A DNA stretch of 64,000 nt from Neckera pumila. Its lineage: Eukaryota > Streptophyta > Bryopsida > Hypnales > Neckeraceae. Each line of letters starts with the position of its first letter. The stretch's first letter is position 1. A program made the position numbers and the translations under genes. The stretch is taken from NCBI GenBank assembly GCA_963969595.1, contig OZ018408.1:27156108-27220107 (forward strand), written 5' to 3'. The notes under the pieces are model-generated. The model did not search any database. It had not been told where the DNA came from and was given only the letters and a program-made list of their open reading frames with translations. Of this stretch, positions 56,730 through 64,000 are shown one piece after another.

Positions 56730-57960
56730 ATAGCTTCTCTTCTCATCTTCAAACACCCTAAACTAAGTGGCTTTAGAAGCTAGTTGGAAATCATAAGAGT
56801 TCTCTAATTAGTTTAGCAACTAGCTTGAAAATCCACTTCATTTTGCTTAATTCACTTAATTTGATTATTTGTCAAGTAATTACCATGTATGCTCGTGCGG
56901 ATGATTATTAAACAGACTTTTACTACACCCTCATTATTGAAGTTCTGACGTCTTTTACGAAAATCACACACTTTGACTACACACATTTGACAAAATTCAT
57001 AGTCTTTCTAAATACAAAGAATAGATTGGATTGTCACTCTCTAGCATTCCAGCCAAGGGCTGCCTTTTTCTCTACTGTATGGGTTTAACACATCGTTACC
57101 TAGCAAAAGGTGTCCCATGTAGAATAGTTTCATCTTCCAAATCACTTGCCAGGACACTTCTTGCAATAAGAACTGCTTGATTGAGAGCTACTACTGTATT
57201 TAATTCAGGTTTGCAATTGGCAGGTGTTGCCAGCATGTGCTTGCAGAGCTTGCAATGACTGTCTTCCTAGCTGGAACTTTCAGCTCAATGCTCATTGGCA
57301 ATGGGAAGATTCAGTTAAAAAAATCAACAGTATTTCTGTGGCTGCATGAAAGACAGGTGCCTCTGAGCCTGTTATTTGTTTTACTCATGCAATTGAACAC
57401 CGCACCAGCACTCGGCTCTCAATCCTCTCGAACCGCACATTCCCAGCGTATGATTTATGAGAATATGTTGTGTTGTGCACAAAATGATTCGACAACTTTG
57501 ACATGCCAAGTGTGGAATTCACAACCAGGTCTGTAATTCACACCTACTAAGTATGTAATTCACCACTTACGCCCTCTGTCAGATTGCACATTCCTCGTAT
57601 ATCAAAAACTGGAAATTGAAGCACTTGACCCTCTCCGGTGGATTAAGTGCATTTCACTGTCAGTAACCCCTAAGTGATCAACCACCCACAAGCCAGGTAG
57701 ATGATCAAATCTTGTGCAAAGTGCAATTCTTTCAATAAACACCCATTGAAGAAGCTTCATGAAAAATCATGTCATATATAGGCATATATTCTTCTTACAT
57801 GATTTTTCTTAGAAACTTTAATAAATAAAAATATCATCAGAAAAAGAAAGAATATCCCATGTGAATCATTGAACATGGATAATTTGAAGAAGTTTCCATT
57901 ATTTTGGTATAAATTTCTATCAGTAACTATAGTTGCATAACTAGTAGCCCCACATTCAAA
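56730..57960. other. Unassigned stretch
   Basis: No gene with recognisable features. The ORF at 57237-57536 has mixed hydrophobic segments but no known domain. Confidence 0.3.
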
Positions 57961-57969
57961 TAACGAACG

Positions 57970-58417
57970 TTGGAGTTAATTCTGCTTCCAGTTTTCCTCC
58001 GTCCTTCACTTCCACTTGAACGAGTGAGCCTTTCATTCATCCGGCCAACAGGGTCGTGGGTCACAGCAGACTGCAAAAGTTCCAGTGCCTCCAAATCTAG
58101 AGGCGCTCGATCTACTCTACCTGGGGAGCGAGGCCGGACGGATGCAGGTGAGGAGCATGCAAGCTCAATCGGGCAAGCGGAAGCCTGGGGCGGACGATTG
58201 GAGTGTAGCATGGGTTCCATAATGATTGTTGGAATGTTAGTGGATCAGCCATTATCTGCACTTCCGGGCGGGACTGGAATACTGGATCTCCATTTTCGCA
58301 TGTGGACGACATGGAGCAAGAGCGGGTACGATTGCAGTCCCGGACACCCTGGACGGGTCGCCACTTGCGGTGCTCTTTTGGCCACATCAGTGCTGCAGTG
58401 AAATCTGCTTTTTCCAT
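57970..58417 (-). other. GC-richer patch with overlapping ORFs, possible gene remnant
   Basis: The base composition rises as in the GATA gene. On the minus strand one ATG frame (58417-58112) contains RDCNRTRSCSMSSTCENGDP. A second (58220-57927) contains APLDLEALELLQSAVTHDPV and GRMNERLTRSSGSEGRR. A donor-like CCCAG|GTAGAG sits between them. A plus-strand frame also crosses the region. I cannot choose a strand or name a family. This is either a fragment of a single-copy gene or chance. Confidence 0.25.
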
Positions 58418-58554
58418 TCTTAGCTTGAAGTAGGACTCCGTAGTAAAGTTAAGGTAGGGCCGGATGATAAAGGAGAACAGGACTGCGTGGTATGATAAAG
58501 TTTCTCAGTCAGGCGAGGGTCGCGTTCGGGTTCGGCCTTGGATCCATTTCTGCT

Positions 58555-58770
58555 TCGGATTCCGGGCCTCACTGTTCACGGTTTCGTTGCCGAGATGGAA
58601 TCTTCACATCTTCGTTGAGGAAGACCGGATTCCGGGACTCACTGTTCACGGTTTCGTTGCCGAAGATGGAACCTTCACATCTTCGTTGAGAACGACCCTG
58701 CCGATTCTGGGTCGCACTCTTCACGGTTTCGTTGCCGGAGATGGAATCTTCACATCTTCGTTGGGGAAGA
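58555..58770. repeat. 70-75 bp minisatellite, three units
   Basis: TTCACGGTTTCGTTGCCG occurs at 58575, 58645 and 58720, each followed by GATGGAATCTTCACATCTTC-type sequence and a GATTC(C/T)GGG block. Spacings of 70 and 75 bp are not both multiples of three, so the ORF running through it is not maintained as repeated protein. GC-rich compared with its surroundings. Confidence 0.75.
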
Positions 58771-58789
58771 AAGATTGAAGAGCATCCTC

Positions 58790-59836
58790 TGTCGGGGCAC
58801 AGTGTAAGTTAGACGCCCTGGACTTGTTTGTGGAGGGAGCTTCGCAATGAAGCAAGCAGATCTGCTCTAAGAGCATCGACCACCGTTTTGCAGGAAATGC
58901 AATTCAGCAAAAGAGCTTTGCTGTGTTGACTTCATGGATTTACACCCGGTGTGATGTTGATCCCCTACTCTTCCGCGCCATAGCACCATGACATCAGCTA
59001 CTGTTCATGCATGTGTCATATTGGCGGGACATGTTGACAAAAAATTGACAACTATTCCTTGAGGATACCCAGAATAGTAGCTCAGTATAACAAGAGATGA
59101 CACGGGAAGATGTTGTGCCAAACTATTTTTTTGGTGGCCAGACTCAGTAACCACTTTCCACGAGTCTGTGGTAGGGGGCAACAATTCTTCTAGGTTCAGC
59201 AAGCACCGGGCTGCACAGAATTTTGCGTAACAGTGGCAATGTTCTAACCCATGGATGCCATTTCTTGAACATCTACGACAACATTATTCACCATTACTGC
59301 AGTTGAGGAGACAGCCAGTTGAATTGAGGCACGTCAAAAATATTTCTGAAAAGGTGAAGAGATTTTGAGAATGTTGGAGAAATTTGAGGCAATTTTCATT
59401 AATTATTTTTCTATGATTTCTTATGCAGTGAGGAAATTTTTTAATTTGAAATCCAAATGGGGGAAAAAAAAATTTCAAATATGTCCATGGAAAAAATTTC
59501 AAGAACTTTGAGTTAAGATAATAGTGTTTAAACTTTAAAGTCAAACTTGCTAGACAAGTTTAGTAGAGTTTAACTCCTCCTAGAATGAGATTTATGTGCT
59601 AACCTTAGTGTTTTTTCTTACAATTATATACTATATCTTGTTAATTACCTACTTGACAAATTTCAATAGTAGTTGAGGAATTTAGCAAAAGATGCCTAAA
59701 TTTCCCAAAATATTTGCATTTTTTCCCGCAGCATAACTTTCGATCCACAAAACCAATCAAAATTATTATTTTTAATTCCCATGAAGGGACAAATGCTTCC
59801 ATGTTGTGTCAAAATTTCAAGAACATCCACTAAAAA
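58790..59836. other. Unassigned stretch
   Basis: No gene or clear repeat. The sequence returns to AT-rich after about 59.3 kb. Confidence 0.35.
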
Positions 59837-59840
59837 TCAA

Positions 59841-60852
59841 CCCCTAAATTAAAGGTTAGAGACTATGTTTTAACTAAAAACGCTCCAAAACTGCCATTTC
59901 TAGTACAAGTACTAAATTTAAGAAAAAAAACATTTTTGGAAATATGGAACTGTAGGATCCTGTAGTAAGCTTGTTTGGAAATATGCAGAAAAAATTTCAG
60001 AAATTTTCACCTTGCAGAATGCAAGATATTAGCATTTAAATTAAAAAAATACCTTTTTCTGGCCCTGCAAAAAATCGTGTAGCTGCACTTCACAAGGTCA
60101 CATTTAAATGAAAATATGTCCAAAATGGTGGTTACTACTTGGATTCATTCTTCAAAGCAAGTTGGCTACATGCTTGAAAAACTTCAGATCATTTGGAATT
60201 GTACAATAGGGTACCAATCAAAATGCGTTTTCAAAATCGCAGTGAAAAAATTTTTAGTGTTGCCAACTTTGACAGCCTCTTGGGAGCTGAAAATTGGTAT
60301 TTTAAAATGAATTTTTCGACACATCATCATCTTTATGTTAATAACATGTGTACCAAATTTCAAGGCCAAAAGATTCATCAAAAAAGAGATTTTCAAAATC
60401 TACAACATATGTAGTTGTGAAAAAAATTTCAGTGCTGCCAACTTTGACAGCCTCCTAAGGATTGAAAAAATTGTTTCTTTCCATGAATGTTTTTTAGAGA
60501 AATCATTTCTATGTTTATAACATTTGTGCCAAATTTCAAATTCAAAAGATTTATATTAAAAAAGATATTTGAAATTTACCAACATGTGTAGTTGTGAGAA
60601 ACAATTTCACTATTGCCAACTTTGACACCCTTCTAAGGGCTGAAAAATTGCTTATTTATAATGAGTTTTCTTTTGCAAGATCATCTCCATAACATGTGTG
60701 CCAAATTTCAAGTTCAAAAAATTAACACAAAAAAAAGAAATTTTAATTCTACTAAAATGTGTAGTTGTGAGAATGATTTTTTTCAGCCCTTGGGATAGTG
60801 TCATTTTATGAGTTTTCAAGTGTCTATTGAACAAAAGTTGGTCCTTTAGGTA
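59841..60852 (+). mobile_element. TTAA-family element, diverged copy P5
   Basis: CCCCTAAATTAAAGGTTAG at the left (flank TCAA) and TTGGTCCTTTAGGTA at the right (flank TTAA) are recognisable family ends. The left interior has 'gctccaaaactgccatttct'. Internally, 'gtgccaaatttcaagttcaaaa' and 'agttgtgagaaacaatttca' type blocks repeat about four times at roughly 120-bp spacing. Non-coding. Confidence 0.55.
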
Positions 60853-60856
60853 TTAA

Positions 60857-62615
60857 CTAAAGTACATCAAGGAATCAAACAAGTGATAGAGCTCAACAAG
60901 ATCTATAATTATGGCATATGGTGCCTTTTTATTATAGAACCCACAATGATAATAAAGATGATCATGAGTTGATTGGGTCAACAAATTTGTCACTATACTA
61001 TTGAGCACCATTGTTGAGTTGCGTTTGACCAATTGGGTTGAGGATGTTCTAAGTACTCTAATAAAATATGCTAAAAAATTTCTTTGAAAATCTCTAATAA
61101 AAAATTAAGATTTCTCCGAATAATCTATATGGTTTTGTCAAAAGAAATAAGATTTTGAGCTCGTTGCAAATTTTGAGAATCTCATTTGTTGATGTATTTG
61201 GTTGTCTTAAAATGAGGCCCAAAGTGTTTTTGAATACTAATTGGATGATGTGCATTTTTTGATTCAATAAATATTAATTGGATAGAGCACCCTTTTATTC
61301 ATTCTCCCATGAATAGTTGAACACTTGTGGTAGAAATTGCAAATAACTCCAAATCAACTTGCATGTTTAAATTTTCAGTGGTGAAACTCATGAAAACACT
61401 TTAATCTTATCATCGGGACCATTTTCAAAGCAAATGAATAAGTAGAACTTTTCAGATCTCAATTCAAGTAAAATTGGCAAGCTTTGCTTAAAGCCGAGAA
61501 ATCAAATAAAATTTGTAAGCTTTACTCTTCCTCAATGAGACACATATGCTTTTGAGGACCTCTCAAAAAATCAAATATTTACCTTTTTTAGTGAAAAATA
61601 AAAGTTTCCAATAGTTAACCTTCAGTCTTGCCCATAAAAAAATTTTAACTGGTTAAAGGAATTTAACTGCCCGTACCCAAATGAGCTTGAAATTTTGGAG
61701 CAACTATATTTGGTCGCTCAGGTAGTTAGGGGTTAAGGAACACCCTAATATATTGTAGAGGCTCAAAAGTGAACAATGGATGACTTTTTCAAATTATTGT
61801 AGAAATGAGGAGTACACCTATTGGTTCAAAAATTGGATCATTTTTTACTAAGTACCTTAACAATAGGTCTTGTCTTACTGGGTTACAATGGATTCATATT
61901 TTCCTTGCCTAAGACAACTTTTTTTGTCCCTAGTTGTTGTAGTAAACTCACACGCTACAAATGACTTGTTCCATAATATACAAATGTTTTCTTGGATGAT
62001 CCATTTAATATAGATATCATAGTGAGGGTCATGTGTATTTATTTAAAAATATTGAAGAACATGGACTGCTTAATTAATTAAATTAAAATTGTGGTTGCAA
62101 AATTGAAGGTGTCATGTTTTCTAGGAGTTCTATTAGAATTATGTGAAATTTATAAAAAAAAATGTTTCTAATAGTTCCTAAGATTATTTTTTTTGCTACA
62201 TAGGATTCCAAGTGATTTCCTTATTGATTTCAGGAAGAATGTGCACTATTTGTTTATATATTTTTTTGAGTTCATAAAATTAATGACAAAAGTACTTTAC
62301 CAAATGTGAAATCTCAAATTTTATAGGTTTAATTCTTATAAAATCACCTCTTGTTCTTTATAGATTTGCAACATTATTTGCAACAGTCTAAAAAATAAAC
62401 CCTATTCATAGTGATTATAATACAATGGTAGTAAAATCATTTTTAAATTGATTTTTATCTCAAAATTAAAAACTAAAATAACACATATTGTTGCAATAGT
62501 TTAAGATTTGTTAAAATTTTACAGCAAATTCTACAACTTCAAAAGTAAATAATACAAAGGTCATTGGATAGACTATCATAACTTTACATATTTTACATTT
62601 AAACTTCTAATTTAT
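60857..62615. other. Unassigned AT-rich stretch
   Basis: No supported feature. Confidence 0.35.
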
Positions 62616-62619
62616 GTGT

Positions 62620-62953
62620 ATTAGAGAAAAATCAACCCTCCGGAGGGCTCCTTGAGATTGACATGCCAAGCTATTTCAAGCTTGGCCTATCAATTTCAAA
62701 AAGGCCCTCAGTGAGCAGAAACAATCAAATTTAAAAAAAATAAAATTTAAACTTAATTTTTTTTTTAAAGATTATTATTATTATTAAATTTTTTTACTTG
62801 TAAAATTGGGTTCTTGCACCACTGTCACTGTAGTTTCATCTGCTTGAAAATAGGAGAAAAAGAAATTTTCAGCCCTGAAAAAACAAAATTTCAGTGTACT
62901 TTGGAGGGTTGTGGAGTAGCCCTCCCTCCAGAGGCCTAAAATTTTCTTTAATG
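62620..62953. mobile_element. MITE family G, copy 2
   Basis: ATTAGAGAAAAATCAACCCT at the left and the diverged inverse TTTTCTTTAATG at the right are the ends. The interior is largely the reverse complement of the copy at 45,283-45,654 ('gacatgccaagctatttcaa', 'tcagccctgaaaaaacaaaa'). It has an A/T-only centre and no coding. Confidence 0.6.
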
Positions 62954-62954
62954 T

Positions 62955-64000
62955 CATAGAGAAATGAAGTAGGAACCAAAAATTGTCTCACTTGGTTTAT
63001 TTAATTTTAATGGTGATTAAAAACAATCCTTCAACCTAGCATAGCCATCATTAAAAATAGAAAAATCCAAACAAATGCATTGTGGATTGAAAACTTTGAT
63101 TAAGCAAACAAATATAAAATATGTACCTAAAGCACGCCCTATTAAATTTTGATAATAGAATTAATTGTAAAATTCTTCCTAATTTGGCAACGATTAGAGG
63201 AAGGCTTAGCTAGGAATAGTACAAAATTGGCCTTGTTGAAATTTGACACCAAATTCTACTAGACCCTAGTTTTGGTGCTTCAAAGAATTTTGTTTTGAAT
63301 TTTTTTCTAAGACACTCAATCTTTGGCTTCTAGTTCCTAATTTCAAGCACTTTACAAATAATTCTAATAAATATAGACTCATTGCAAAATATTCATTCTA
63401 ACCCATTGAAATTAGAACATAGATTTGAAAAATCTTGCAATTGAATTCAACTATTTATTACTTTACATATAAATGTTTAAACACCTATTCTAAGTTTAAC
63501 AACAATTGCATAGAGATGTGTCCTAAGATAATAATAGAAACTATAAACATTTAGACATACCTTGACAAACCATTTTATTGTCTCTTTAACTCCTATATTC
63601 TTGGCGAGCAAGGGATCTTCTAAGTATTGAAAACATCCACACCTATGCTTTGGGAAAGACTTAATAATACACAATGACAAAATGAATGAAAAGTGCTCTA
63701 GTCCAAGGTTCTATATATTCTCTTAGGATGCTACCCTACCATTTCAGGTATAGGCTTGCCAAGTTAGAACTTAATCAAATATTTCCAATAGTTAACTTGT
63801 GAATGATCAATTCATTAGTTATGAGATACACTTGGTGTTATTGTTTCTTGTTACTTCAGATACAAATGTGAAATTGTAACATGTCAATTGCATAGCACAA
63901 GAGTGTGCAACTACCATGTAGATTTTTGTTGAATACACTAAAATAGGAGGTACATACAACCACCATTTAAGATTTGAATTCTAATTTTGGAGAGTGTGCA
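62955..64000. other. Unassigned AT-rich stretch
   Basis: No supported feature. The minus-strand ORF at 63477-63680 has no recognisable domain. Confidence 0.35.

Noticed and set aside
57237..57536. 99-codon ORF with hydrophobic segments
   Set aside because: No recognisable domain. It is crossed by several splice-like motifs in conflicting frames.
1..64000. LTR retrotransposons
   Set aside because: I looked for paired LTRs and for gag, protease, reverse transcriptase or integrase motifs and saw none convincing, although solo LTR fragments could be hidden in the unassigned stretches.

Overview
The window looks like intergenic nuclear DNA of a land plant with a large, repeat-rich genome. The sequence is strongly AT-rich, has GT-AG introns, and carries one confident cellular gene: a plant-type GATA factor with a CX2CX18C X2C finger and a C-terminal LLM motif. 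Mobile DNA includes a textbook Stowaway MITE, CACTA ends, PIF/Harbinger-like TWA-flanked elements and hAT transposase relics. The species cannot be fixed from sequence alone. The overall style could suit a seed-free plant (moss, lycophyte or fern), but that is a guess.

Layout. 0-1.3 kb: short repeats resembling subterminal repeats of a CACTA element, including a regular 21-bp array. 1.6-2.1 kb: purine-rich tract. 4.1-8.4 kb: a decayed hAT transposase gene, split by a 722-bp MITE with a CCAAAG target duplication. 9.8-10.2 kb: a TTAA-flanked element, followed by a possible small secreted-protein ORF. 12.8-13.5 kb: two hairpins. 14.9-15.4 kb and 24.8-25.3 kb: inverted copies of an unknown repeat. 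18.3-20.8 kb: two head-to-tail composite elements. 21.8-22.8 kb: nested foldback MITEs. 26,441-39,134: a 12.7-kb CACTA-type element inserted into a foldback repeat. It contains a divergent pair of spliced genes (one resembling the end of Plavaka-type transposases), tandem arrays and two TTAA-flanked elements. 39-43.5 kb: more MITEs and AT-rich DNA. 44.2-47.6 kb: Stowaway, nested MITEs and a 5'-truncated poly(A) retro-insertion with a 16-bp target duplication. 47.6-50.2 kb: a GC-rich island holding the GATA gene. 51.8-53.1 kb: a second, non-autonomous CACTA element. 53.5-54.7 kb: a second hAT relic on the minus strand. 55-64 kb: more TTAA/ATAA-flanked elements, a 70-75 bp minisatellite, and unassigned AT-rich DNA.

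The only clearly functional unit is the GATA gene, with a long GC-rich leader containing short upstream ORFs and a downstream AATAAA. Everything else is best read as layered transposon insertions. The most unusual signal is a family of about 0.4-1.2 kb elements with CCCYTAAAGG-type ends, flanked on both sides by TTAA (once by ATAA on both sides). This is the hallmark of piggyBac-like transposition, which I do not associate with land plants. Coordinates of degenerate repeats are approximate, and no similarity search was possible.
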